This document shows, in pieces, positions 1-7,584 of a stretch of 61,924 bases of DNA. The translations under genes were made by a program, and so were the position numbers. This DNA comes from Gemmatimonadota bacterium (lineage in GTDB: Bacteria; Gemmatimonadota; Gemmatimonadetes; Gemmatimonadales; Gemmatimonadaceae). The stretch spans positions 1 to 61,924 of the forward strand of contig JADJRJ010000010.1 in assembly GCA_016712265.1 (NCBI GenBank), in the 5' to 3' direction. The notes below the pieces were generated by a model. It searched no databases. It saw nothing but the letters and a program-made list of their open reading frames with translations, and was not told the origin of the DNA. Each line of letters starts with the position of its first letter. Within the stretch, counting starts at the first letter, position 1.

Positions 1-607
1 GCTTCACGTCGGGGTTCCTGCGGCCCGGCCGGCGGATGTGCTGGAAGGCGCACTCGAGCGAGCGCACCAGCGGCTCGTCGGGGCGCATGGCCGTGGGCGA
101 GCTCGTGCGCCAGCGCCAGAAGCACCCCTCGCGCTGGTGGAACCAATTCTCGAAGCTACGCTCGCCGGTCGCGTCGAGGAAGTCCCCGGTGATGTGGAAC
201 CAGCTGCGCGCGCGCAGCTCGAGCTCCGCGATGACGCGATCGCGATCGCCCACAAGGCGCGCGCCGGGCGCATAGTGGAAGTGCTTGCCGGCCGCCCCGT
301 GCCAGTCGAACGGCAGCTGGTAGAGACCCTCGAACGAGAGCAGCCCGCCGGGAAGCCGGTGGAAGGACACCACGTAGGTGCGCCCGCGCGAGGCCCCGAG
401 CACCAGGTACGCGAGCCGGTGCTGTGGGATCACGATCAGGTGGTCCCACTGCACGACCCACTTGCCGCGCGAGGCGATGAGGCGCCGCACCTCGGCTAGG
501 CTCGAGGGCGCTGGCGGAGGGTGGAGCTGCCGCACCGAGGGCGCGCTCTCGACCAGCTCTGGGAGCACGACCGGGGGGAGGTCTGCGAGGCGCGCACCCA
601 CGATCAC
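1..607 (-). CDS. hypothetical protein, cut by left edge
   Basis: The frame stays open to the window edge, so only about the first 202 residues are visible. I choose the GTG at 607-605 because it overlaps the TGA of the upstream gene as GTGA, the junction used throughout this cluster. The visible product has a Pro-rich stretch near residue 35 and a second half rich in Trp, Phe and His (SWFHITGDF, REGCFWRWR). No signal peptide, membrane helix or family is recognised. Being last in the leftward structural cluster suggests a virion or late role, from position only. Confidence 0.7.
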   Translation of the reverse strand, partial: MIVGARLADLPPVVLPELVESAPSVRQLHPPPAPSSLAEVRRLIASRGKWVVQWDHLIVIPQHRLAYLVLGASRGRTYVVSFHRLPGGLLSFEGLYQLPFDWHGAAGKHFHYAPGARLVGDRDRVIAELELRARSWFHITGDFLDATGERSFENWFHQREGCFWRWRTSSPTAMRPDEPLVRSLECAFQHIRRPGRRNPDVK

Positions 608-897
608 TTCCGGTCGTTGAGGAGCTCGTCTTCCGTGATCTCCGCGAAGTCCGGCCCGGGCCGCCCCACCAGCACGATGGAGTCCCGAGACGGGGCCGCG
701 CTGCCGGTGAGGGCCACACCATGTCGCTTCACCTCGAGCGCATCGAAGAAGGCCGGCGCGAGCGTCGAGACGAGGCCGATGAGAACTCCGAAGGTGGTGC
801 CCTCGGGGTCGCCCCAGATGCTCACGCCGATGAGCCCGAGCACGGAAGCGAGGAGCGCGAAGGTGATGACGAGGAGTCGGGTGGTGTGCGTGATCAT
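604..897 (-). CDS. small two-helix membrane protein
   Basis: 97 aa. Residues about 8-28 and 35-53 form two hydrophobic stretches (LLVITFALLASVLGLIGVSI and FGVLIGLVSTLAPAFF), followed by a soluble acidic C-terminus ending EDELLNDRK. There is no signal-peptide cleavage motif, so it probably sits in the inner or virion membrane with the tail in the cytoplasm or virion interior. Its stop overlaps the start of the next gene. Size and topology would also fit a holin, but nothing specific supports that. Confidence 0.7.
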   Translation of the reverse strand: MITHTTRLLVITFALLASVLGLIGVSIWGDPEGTTFGVLIGLVSTLAPAFFDALEVKRHGVALTGSAAPSRDSIVLVGRPGPDFAEITEDELLNDRK

Positions 898-910
898 GGT
901 GGGCTAAAGC

Positions 911-1036
911 CTACAGCAGCACGCCAAACTGCGCCACCGCGGCGCACCACCAAGTCAGTAGACCACCCACGCCGGGCCCGCCGGCGGAGTCCACCACGGC
1001 GCTGGTCTGCTGCGTGGTCTGCACGGGGTCGGTCAC
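911..1036 (-). CDS. 41-aa single-helix protein
   Basis: A short frame starting at a GTG that overlaps the TGA of the upstream HhH gene (GTGA). It encodes a polar Thr/Gln-rich N-terminus and a hydrophobic C-terminal helix (about residues 23-41, GVGGLLTWWCAAVAQFGVLL). The coupled start and the membrane-helix pattern shared with the neighbours favour a real gene, but it is short and has no recognised family. Confidence 0.5.
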   Translation of the reverse strand: MTDPVQTTQQTSAVVDSAGGPGVGGLLTWWCAAVAQFGVLL

Positions 1037-1554
1037 TTCTGCACCGCCTTTGCTGCGACGCCGGTCTCGTCCGCGTCGTCATCGCTGATCTTCGTGAGCG
1101 CGTAGTCCCGCAGCGCTTGCGCCGTGGAGGCCGGCACCGCGTCTCGCACGTCTTCGATGCTGATGAGCCGGCCTGTTGCACGACGCGCGATGATGGCGTC
1201 TGCGCGCGTGGCCCCGATGCCCGGCACCGCTAGCAGCGCGTCCCGTGAGCCACGGTTGAGCAGCCGCAGCACGCGCGCCTTTGCCACGCGGGCCTTGTTC
1301 GGTGCGTCCAGCGGCGGAAGGTGCGCCACGCGCTCCCCGTCGACCGGGCGCCCGTCTGCGCCCACGCGGACGGCTTGCACTGCGGCGATCGTCTCCGTGC
1401 GGATCTGGTCGAGCGGCACGTGGATCCCGCCGCCGACGCGCACCACGAGCCCCGAGTCGATGTCGGCCTGAGTGTACCCGCGTGGATAGCCGTGGGCGAC
1501 GTCAAGCTGTGCGATGATCTCGGCGCACTCCATTGCTGTGCCGTGGAACCTCAT
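1033..1554 (-). CDS. helix-hairpin-helix protein
   Basis: 173 aa if the ATG at 1554 is used, which overlaps the upstream stop as ATGA; an earlier ATG at 1563 is possible. Residues about 107-125 (LLAVPGIGATRADAIIARR) are a clear helix-hairpin-helix motif of the ComEA/RuvA kind, which binds DNA backbone non-specifically. The N-terminal half (IIAQLDVAHGYPRGYTQADI) is unassigned. An HhH protein inside a structural cluster could bind the genome inside the particle or at a packaging vertex; that role is inference. Confidence 0.75.
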   Translation of the reverse strand: MRFHGTAMECAEIIAQLDVAHGYPRGYTQADIDSGLVVRVGGGIHVPLDQIRTETIAAVQAVRVGADGRPVDGERVAHLPPLDAPNKARVAKARVLRLLNRGSRDALLAVPGIGATRADAIIARRATGRLISIEDVRDAVPASTAQALRDYALTKISDDDADETGVAAKAVQK

Positions 1555-2207
1555 ACGCCCCACTCCTGCGTGATGTAGTCCTCGACTGCGGTGTTGCGCG
1601 CGGCGTTGTAGATGAACAGCGCGAGGATGTGGCCGTCAGTGGCATAGGCGCCTGTGTAGTCCGAACCGATCCTAGACGCGCCACCGATCGCGGTATTTGC
1701 CCCACACGCAACAGGCGTAGCGGCTACGCCGTTGCGCCAAAAGCTGAATAACGAGCTGTCTTGTTGGTACGTCACGCGCTGCCTGGTCGTCGTGACGGCA
1801 ACCGACGAGTCACGGAATCCCGTGTCCAGGAGTCGATATGTGGATACGCCGCCTACGAGCAGGCGGCCTGTCTGTGTGTCGAAAATACCGCGCAGTGTGT
1901 TCGGTTTGATTACCGCGTAGATCGTCCTTGGCCCTGCCACAGCCGTGATGCCAGTGTTGATCAGAGAGTCGTTCGTTCCGTCGAAATACAGCGACGCGTA
2001 ACCATCCGCTGTCGTGATCGTCGGGCGGTTGCCAGCTGTCGCCTGCGTCGCGTGCCACCCGTTGCCGCTCTGATCAGCCCACGCGGAGCACGCGCCCGAT
2101 ACGTTGGTCACGCCCACACGCGCGTCGTAGGCCGCGAGTAGGTTCGTGGTTGGCAGGGTGAGCCGAGAGCCCGTCGTCGCCATCACGCCCTGGCCGAACA
2201 TCATCAT
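1551..2207 (-). CDS. LamG/concanavalin-like lectin-fold protein
   Basis: 218 aa. Residues about 24-218 look like a laminin-G/concanavalin A jelly roll: LLAAYDARVG, WADQSGNGWHATQ, LYFDGTNDSL, TIYAVIKP, and a C-terminal ILALFIYNAARN strand before YITQEWGV. Such domains bind glycans and occur on phage fibres and spikes, so a surface adhesin is the simplest idea. Start and stop overlap both neighbours (ATGA on each side). Codon use looks a little less GC-extreme than nearby genes. Confidence 0.75.
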   Translation of the reverse strand: MMMFGQGVMATTGSRLTLPTTNLLAAYDARVGVTNVSGACSAWADQSGNGWHATQATAGNRPTITTADGYASLYFDGTNDSLINTGITAVAGPRTIYAVIKPNTLRGIFDTQTGRLLVGGVSTYRLLDTGFRDSSVAVTTTRQRVTYQQDSSLFSFWRNGVAATPVACGANTAIGGASRIGSDYTGAYATDGHILALFIYNAARNTAVEDYITQEWGV

Positions 2208-2744
2208 GGGATCTCCGCGCTGATCCAGACGTGCGCCAGGGTCGCGCTCACGACGGTCACGAAGATGGTGTCGTTCGCCGCGATGGCGGTCGCGCTAGGC
2301 TTCTTGCCGAAGTACTTGATCACGTGCCGCCCGAGCCCACGAAGGTCACCGCGCCGCCCGCGACCGATGTCACGTAGAAGCCGCAGCTCCACGCGCGACC
2401 AGTGCCGCCCGCCGCGAAGAGGTGTGCGGGATGGTCACCGCGATCGCGTTGCTGGCCGCGTTCAGCGGGATGATGTCACCCGCGTCGCCGGCCGCGAGCG
2501 TCTTGGTGGCCGACGTGTGCGCGGTCTGGACGAGGGGGTAGAGCGCGTCGGTGGCGGTGGTCTGGGCGGTGGCCGTTGCGATCACGAGGTCCGAGATGGT
2601 TGCACCGCCGTCCGCCAAACCACCAACACCATCGCCCACGATGATGTCACCCGCTGGGGGCGCCGGGTTCATCACAGGGATGAAGGCGCTCACAACACGG
2701 CGCGCCCAGATGGGGATCGTGTTCGGGAAAGTCTGCCGGCTCAT
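2204..2744 (-). CDS. virion-associated hypothetical, broken by two frame shifts
   Basis: No single frame covers this gene. The start frame (ATG 2744) is coherent to IAVTIPHT near 2430; a second frame then reads LFAAGGTGRAWSCGFY to VTFVGSGGT near 2325; a third gives IKYFGKKPSATAIAANDTIF and ends WISAEIP at 2204. One missing base at each junction would restore a protein of about 180 aa. The N-terminus has Gly/Ala-rich repeats like phage fibre proteins. Flanking genes are intact, so sequence error is more likely than decay. Function unknown; possibly a partner of the lectin-like protein downstream. Confidence 0.6.
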
Positions 2745-2754
2745 CGGGTGCTCC

Positions 2755-3585
2755 TCAGCCGTTCAACAGCACGTAGTTGATGGTCACGTAGCCGTTCAGC
2801 GCGGGGTCGCGCGGATCGACGCTCGAGGCCGCGCCGGCGGCCACGAAGGTTCCCGCAGCATCCACACGGATGTGCTTCCAGCGCAGGCGCACGTGCGTGA
2901 AGGGCGCCACGTCGTAGGTGAAGTGGAACCCGATGGGGAAGACCTGGGGCTCTTCAGCCGGCGGATTCGGCGGAGCGGAAGCGTCCACCTCGAACACCGG
3001 CTGGTCGATGCGGCGCTCGATGCTGTAGGGCGGCTCGGGCGTGTCGCCCGCGAGCATGTTGGGCGACCGGATTTCGGACGCGTAGACGCTGCGCGTCGCG
3101 TACACCGTGCCGACGCCCACGGGCTCAGGCTGGCTCGAGTCGCCGCTCAGGTTCAGTTGGCTGAACGCGTTGTCGAGCAACGTGTAGGGCACCCAGCGGG
3201 AGCCGTTGTTGCTCACCTCCATGATAGTGCTGAGCACGTAGCTCATGCGCACGGCCTCGTCTTCTACGTTCGGCGGGACGTAGTTCAGAATCCAGAGGAT
3301 CGTGCCCACGTCCGAGACGTCGATGGCGTCGCCGATGTCGTAGGCCTCGCCGGGCACCTGCACCTCGTCGCACGGCAGGTACTGCCCGATGCGCCAGGTG
3401 GCGTAGTCGTCGATGAGCCCCTTGCGCACCACCGTGTAGAGCGTGGCCGCGCCGCGCTCGACCGCCGGCACGAAACGGGGTCCCGCCTCGCCGCCTTCGA
3501 GGGGAACGAGCGCGCCGTTAGGTCCCACGTAGCTGAGTGAGTCGCTGGCCTGGTCGTCGCGCCGTGTGCTCTGGTCGTTGCGCAT
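2755..3585 (-). CDS. putative virion structural protein
   Basis: 276 aa from the ATG at 3585, which has a GGAG-type ribosome site; an upstream ATG at 3597 is possible. The sequence is beta-rich with no membrane segment: DYATWRIGQYLP, ILWILNYVPP, a Pro-rich linker (APPNPPAEEP) and a final strand YVTINYVLLNG. The phrase RIGQYLP and the final hydrophobic strands recall the two larger structural proteins at 6585-8853, so it may be a third, diverged member (a vertex or minor capsid protein). That similarity is by eye only. Confidence 0.6.
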   Translation of the reverse strand: MRNDQSTRRDDQASDSLSYVGPNGALVPLEGGEAGPRFVPAVERGAATLYTVVRKGLIDDYATWRIGQYLPCDEVQVPGEAYDIGDAIDVSDVGTILWILNYVPPNVEDEAVRMSYVLSTIMEVSNNGSRWVPYTLLDNAFSQLNLSGDSSQPEPVGVGTVYATRSVYASEIRSPNMLAGDTPEPPYSIERRIDQPVFEVDASAPPNPPAEEPQVFPIGFHFTYDVAPFTHVRLRWKHIRVDAAGTFVAAGAASSVDPRDPALNGYVTINYVLLNG

Positions 3586-3586
3586 C

Positions 3587-3832
3587 TCACTCTCCAAACA
3601 GGAAGGCCGCCAGCTTGTTGGCGCCGCCCTTCACGATCCGCTGCCCGACGAGCCGCGCGCCCTCGGCGAGCACCTCGGACGTGCCCTCGACGAGCTTCTC
3701 CGCGCGCTGCACGTGCTCCGAGCAGACCCACGCGGCTGGCACGTCGCCCAGGTAAAACAGGTGGCCGTCCGTGACGTCCTTCGGGCGCGCGTCGCAGCCC
3801 GGGTGCGCGCAGCGGGCCTTCCGCTTGATCAC
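3587..3832 (-). CDS. small Cys/His protein
   Basis: 81 aa from a GTG at 3832 that overlaps the upstream stop as GTGA (an ATG at 3853 is an alternative). It has RCAHPGCDARP and WVCSEHVQ, three Cys and several His that could form one zinc site, followed by an amphipathic Ala/Gly-rich C-terminus. No family recognised. The basic N-terminus (VIKRKARC) and zinc-like site would suit nucleic-acid binding. Confidence 0.55.
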   Translation of the reverse strand: MIKRKARCAHPGCDARPKDVTDGHLFYLGDVPAAWVCSEHVQRAEKLVEGTSEVLAEGARLVGQRIVKGGANKLAAFLFGE

Positions 3833-4253
3833 CGGCGCCCCCGCTTCTTCCACACGACGAACCCGACCACGACAGCAGCGACGCCCAGGCTGAGGTACGC
3901 GTAGCCCATGCCACGCACGTTCGGCCCCGGAGCTGATGCCTGTGGCGGCATGCTGTACGGTGTCATGCGCGCGGCCTCGACGTAGCGCGCTGCGTGATCG
4001 TCAACCCATGCGGCAACAGACGGGGCGAGGGCCACGTCACCAGCACGCCACTCCCAGTACGGTGGGCGCTCGATGTGCAACGCGTCGTACACGCCGTGCA
4101 GCGGGTCGATGTCGAATGTCCCGTGGCAAACCTGCTCAGCGCAGGATGTGAAACGCCGCCCGCTTTGCGTGAACAACGACCCATCCTGCTGCCGCACCAC
4201 ACCGAGCCACCAAAGCTGTGGATCTGTTGCACCGTACGGTACTGGTTTGCCAT
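3829..4253 (-). CDS. tail-anchored Cys-pair protein, copy 3
   Basis: Coherent from about WWLGVVRQQDG onward, with the pair CAEQVCHG, WEWRAGDVALAPS and a C-terminal helix (YLSLGVAAVVVGFVVW) ending KKRGRR. The best start by analogy is the ATG at 4253 (TGATG junction), but it is in another frame, so one more indel near 4215 is likely; a GTG further upstream would avoid it but reads through the repeated segment. The anchor-coding region is an exact copy of that in the next gene. The ectodomain would face away from the basic tail. Confidence 0.55.
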
Positions 4254-4670
4254 CAGCGCCCCCCGCTTCTTCCACACGACGAACCCGACCACGACAGCAG
4301 CGACGCCCAGGCTGAGGTACGCGTAGCCCATGCCACGCACATTCGGGCCCCAACCACCGCCACCACTGCTTGGCGCAGGTGCACGCAACGAGTCAGAGTG
4401 GTGCGCTGCAGCGCTAGCTGACCAACCACGCCACCACTCCAGCAAACCAGCATCCAGCTCCACACCCATGCCGTCTTCGGAGACGTTGAACGCATCAGGT
4501 GGACGTGTATGCAGCACGCCCAAGTAGACAGACCGCAAACCAGAATCCGTGTAGCGCGACCACAAGGGGCTGCACGTGGTGTAGCTGCTGCATGCTTCCG
4601 CAGGAAGGGTGCCCACGCGCCAGTGCTGAAGAGCGCGATTCACATCGAGTACACTTACCCAAGCACCCAT
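4253..4670 (-). CDS. tail-anchored Cys-pair protein, copy 2
   Basis: About 138 aa. ATG 4670 overlaps the upstream stop as TGATG. Contains CSSYTTC, then FNVSEDGMGVELDAGLLEWW, a Gly/Ser linker and a helix YLSLGVAAVVVGFVVWKKRG. As given, a run of six C on the plus strand (4259-4264) pushes the frame past its natural end; the sister copy has five C, and with five this gene would end in a TGA at 4255-4253. Same family as the genes on both sides. Confidence 0.6.
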
Positions 4671-5293
4671 CAGCGCCTACCCCGCTTCTTCCACACGACG
4701 AAGCCGAGCGCGCCCACGCCGAGCGCGGCCGTCACGCCGCCCACGATGAGCCACACGTTCGGGCCGCGCACGCGGTAAGGAGACTCGTAGGGCTCTTCCG
4801 GTGGCAAGATGTCCTGCGGCGCCTCTGGATCACGATCACGGTTGGGTGTGGGCAGGTACGATCCCGAACGCACCAGCACCCACGTGGCGACGGGGCCCGG
4901 CAACAGCACGGAGCGCCCCTTCACCTCGTAGGTTGCTTCGCTGTGCGACAGGCCGAGCAAGTCGAAGACGCGATCCAGCATCCGCTCGGTACCAGCGCCC
5001 CAGCGACCGTCGCATGTCCCCGCACCGCAGCTGTGGCGCATGGACTCGATGCCGAAGTGCGCCACCAGCGCCTGCTGCAGTTGCATGACCGGGATCATCA
5101 CGGGCGCGCCCGGAGCGTTCTCGGCGGCCAGCGCCGCGCCATCGGCAACGGAGGCGTTCTGCTGGGCCATGGCCTGCGCCTGCGTGAGCGGCAGCTTGGG
5201 CTGTACCGCCGTGGGAGGCGTTACGATGCCGAGGCTTCGGCTGTGCCTGCCGTAGAGGCCCGGGTGGCCACCATGGAGCGGGAGGGTGTACAT
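4670..5293 (-). CDS. tail-anchored Cys-pair protein, copy 1
   Basis: 207 aa. N-terminal 50 residues are Gln/Ala-rich; residues about 75-150 carry SCGAGTCDGRW and VFDLLGLSHSEATYEVKGRS, matching the order of the two downstream copies (Cys pair, beta segment, then a Pro-rich linker). The C-terminus is a hydrophobic helix (LIVGGVTAALGVGALGFVVW) plus KKRGRR. No signal peptide. The basic tail suggests the C-terminus stays inside (cytoplasm or virion lumen) and the Cys domain outside. Starts with TGATG coupling. Confidence 0.65.
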   Translation of the reverse strand: MYTLPLHGGHPGLYGRHSRSLGIVTPPTAVQPKLPLTQAQAMAQQNASVADGAALAAENAPGAPVMIPVMQLQQALVAHFGIESMRHSCGAGTCDGRWGAGTERMLDRVFDLLGLSHSEATYEVKGRSVLLPGPVATWVLVRSGSYLPTPNRDRDPEAPQDILPPEEPYESPYRVRGPNVWLIVGGVTAALGVGALGFVVWKKRGRR

Positions 5294-5538
5294 CAGACCC
5301 CCCGCATCTTCTGCACTTCAGCGCGCGACTTCTGGACGTAGGCTGCGGCCGCGCATGGAGTGCACTTCGTGCCGCCCTGCGCCGCCGCGCTCGAGCTGCG
5401 CTTGCCGTATCCGGCCACGGCCCGCTGGGCGCGCTGACCGCTGTCGTACTCGGTGCCCTCGCGCGCCACGGCAGCGCGGCGCATGTCGGCCACCCCATGA
5501 AGGGTGCGTTGCAACAGCTGGGTGATGGTAGAGTTCAC
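5293..5538 (-). CDS. small CxxC protein
   Basis: 81 aa from a GTG at 5538 overlapping the upstream stop as GTGA. Central region KCTPCAAAAYVQKSRAEV has a CxxC pair, and the protein is rich in Arg, Ala and Gln with no membrane helix. No family recognised; small virion or accessory protein by position. Confidence 0.55.
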   Translation of the reverse strand: MNSTITQLLQRTLHGVADMRRAAVAREGTEYDSGQRAQRAVAGYGKRSSSAAAQGGTKCTPCAAAAYVQKSRAEVQKMRGV

Positions 5539-6122
5539 GGCATGACCTCCATGTTGTACTCGCGGCCCCGGAGGCCACGACCCTTCTTACCACGCGCGGG
5601 GGTCCGCCGGCCAGCCAAGCTGGTGCCGCCGCGTGCACGCTTGCGCGTAGGCGAGCTCTTGACGGGGAAGCGCGCCCCCGAGAAAGCGCCCGAGGGCAGT
5701 CCATTCAGCGCCATGTTGCTCACGGCTCGGATCTTGACGAGCTGCCAGATGCCGAACACGGCAACGGTCACTCCGGCCGCAGCTGCGGCGTACCCGAGGT
5801 AGCGCTTCGTGCGCTGATCCTGCGCGCCGCTGTGCGTCTCGAGGGGGTCCTCGGTGCGCGTGATGACGCCGTAGAAGTTGAACCCCTGCCCCGTGAGGGC
5901 CCGGCGCACAGCCAGCAGCTCGGTGCCGAAGCGCTCGGCTGTGGTGAGGTCGCCGCCCCACAGACCGTAGCCATCATCCCACTCGCGCGTGTACCAAGCC
6001 TCCCAACGGTCGGCGAGGTTCTGCCACTGCGCGACCACTGCGTGGCTGCACTTGCCGAGCTCGTTGCACTGCCGCGCCACAGTGTCGGCCGTCGCCATAA
6101 AATCAGCGTGGGTGCGCTCCAC
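5535..6122 (-). CDS. membrane protein with long basic tail
   Basis: 195 aa from a GTG at 6122; ATG 6098 is an alternative. Residues 1-115 are soluble and Trp-rich (WQNLADRWEAWYTREWDDGY). A single helix follows (YLGYAAAAAGVTVAVFGIWQLV, about 129-150) and then about 45 residues very rich in Arg, Lys, Gly and Ser-Pro. A membrane anchor followed by an unstructured basic tail is what one expects of a protein linking an internal membrane to packaged DNA. That role is inference. Confidence 0.6.
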   Translation of the reverse strand: MERTHADFMATADTVARQCNELGKCSHAVVAQWQNLADRWEAWYTREWDDGYGLWGGDLTTAERFGTELLAVRRALTGQGFNFYGVITRTEDPLETHSGAQDQRTKRYLGYAAAAAGVTVAVFGIWQLVKIRAVSNMALNGLPSGAFSGARFPVKSSPTRKRARGGTSLAGRRTPARGKKGRGLRGREYNMEVMP

Positions 6123-6159
6123 GCCGGCAGACGAACGTCTGCGGGCATCGTGATGGGCA

Positions 6160-6588
6160 TCAGTCGAGGTACTCCACGGTGATGACGAGGATCGCGTAGC
6201 CCGTGTTGACGGCCTGCGCCTCGATGTACTGGTCCTCGGTCAGCGTCACGCACAGGTCGAGCATGTTCGCGTCGAACACCGGCATGAGGTACGACTTGCC
6301 GGCGCGCCCGAGATCGTCGAGGCTGCCCGGGGCAACCGGCCCGTCCTTGCCGCGCGAAGCGCCCGTGACCGTCACGGACTCGATCCGGTTCAGCGAGCCC
6401 GCGTCGTCGAGCTCCGGGATGTCGCCTGGCATGGCCGCGTACGGGAAGAGCGCGACGGCCACCTGCGGCGAGTTGCCCGAGGCCGCGGTGATGGACACGC
6501 GTCGCAGGCCCGCCCCCGGCTCGGGGTGCAGGATGCGCGCGGCCTCCGTGACCGTGCGGCGCCGCATCTGCGTCGGGCGGTGGCTCAT
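6160..6588 (-). CDS. putative minor structural protein
   Basis: 142 aa, no membrane segment. Arg-rich start (SHRPTQMRRRTVTEAARIL), then beta-rich sequence with VAVALFPYAAMPGD, SVTVTGASRGKDG and a final strand AILVITVEYLD. That ending resembles those of the two larger proteins upstream (GFIGYTVIT and GYAIVKD), so it may be a small member of the same fold. ATGA start overlap; a 37-bp gap separates it from the next gene. Confidence 0.55.
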   Translation of the reverse strand: MSHRPTQMRRRTVTEAARILHPEPGAGLRRVSITAASGNSPQVAVALFPYAAMPGDIPELDDAGSLNRIESVTVTGASRGKDGPVAPGSLDDLGRAGKSYLMPVFDANMLDLCVTLTEDQYIEAQAVNTGYAILVITVEYLD

Positions 6589-7577
6589 GTGATCACCGTG
6601 TAGCCGATGAACCCGAGCATCACGGCCTCTTCGGTCGCGCGTGCGATGGATCCATCGTACTTGAGCGTAGGGTCAACGCCCTGGCCCGGGTCCCACAGCC
6701 AGCCCTTGCCAGGCAGCTTGTGGCACACGCAGAGGCCTGAGGTGATGCCGAGGAGCGACACCGGCACGAACTCGTGCGGCATCGGCGAGACGCCGCCGCC
6801 GTAGGACCAGCTCTGGCTCGTGCCTGTGCCGTCCACCATGATGCGCGCGCGCAGCTGCGTGATGTCGGCCATGAAGCCCGGGGCCTCGGAGCCGAGCGTG
6901 AACGTCACGCCGATGACCTGCAGGGGCTCGCCCACCGTGTTGCTGAGCTTGCTGCTGTCGAACGTGGCGAGCCCGTCGTTCGCGAGCGTGAGCCGGGCCC
7001 CGAGGTTGTAGGGGCGCCGGGTGTTCACTCCGAGGCAGTCGAACTTCACCGAGCAGATGCGCGAGCTCGCACCGCCCTCCGTGTCGATGGGGGGCCGCTC
7101 GAGGCGCACCTGAACCTTGAAGCTCGAGCGGTTGCCGAGGATGGTCGGATGGTCGAAGATCCAGCTCGTCGTGCTCGCGCCGAACACGTCCGAGGCGGCG
7201 TTGCGGCGGTTGTGCCACGCGGGGATGGGAAGGTACTCGCTCGACATGTAGCTCGCGTCGTGGCTCACGATGCGCATCGAGTAGTCGCTGATGAGCGCGG
7301 GGCTCCCCTGCTGCGGGTACTGTTCATCCGTGCGCTGCCTGTTGCCGCGCATGGCCGCCGTGATGTGCGTGATGACGACCGGGAACTGCTCCCCGTTGCG
7401 CCACACCGAGGTGTCCGGGTAGGACAGCTCCTGGTCGGTCGAGAACACGTACTCCTGGAAGTACGCACGCGGCTCGTAGCGTCGCCCCGAGACGTCCGCG
7501 ATGTGGCTCTTGGCCACGTCGGCGTACTGCTGGTAGAGGGGCGCGAGGTCGTTCGGCGAAGGCTTCTGAAATTCCAT
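6585..7577 (-). CDS. putative capsid/vertex protein, paralog of next gene
   Basis: 330 aa from ATG 7577. Near the N-terminus it shares a block with the 422-aa protein encoded upstream: YEPRAYFQEYVFSTDQ here against YEPRALWQVVDVPFTNQ there, then xWxNGxxxxxVxTHI. The rest is beta-rich without membrane helices and contains a CVCH in GLCVCHKLPGKGW. The two are probably paralogs with a jelly-roll-like fold. Position next to the presumed capsid trio suggests penton, spike-base or second capsid protein; no database match is claimed. Confidence 0.6.
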   Translation of the reverse strand: MEFQKPSPNDLAPLYQQYADVAKSHIADVSGRRYEPRAYFQEYVFSTDQELSYPDTSVWRNGEQFPVVITHITAAMRGNRQRTDEQYPQQGSPALISDYSMRIVSHDASYMSSEYLPIPAWHNRRNAASDVFGASTTSWIFDHPTILGNRSSFKVQVRLERPPIDTEGGASSRICSVKFDCLGVNTRRPYNLGARLTLANDGLATFDSSKLSNTVGEPLQVIGVTFTLGSEAPGFMADITQLRARIMVDGTGTSQSWSYGGGVSPMPHEFVPVSLLGITSGLCVCHKLPGKGWLWDPGQGVDPTLKYDGSIARATEEAVMLGFIGYTVIT

Positions 7578-7584
7578 GGGTCGG

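Noticed and set aside
3963..4670. A 235-aa protein reading from 4670 down to 3963
   Set aside because: Only the part to about 4255 is coherent; the rest is out-of-frame sequence of the next gene after a homopolymer indel.
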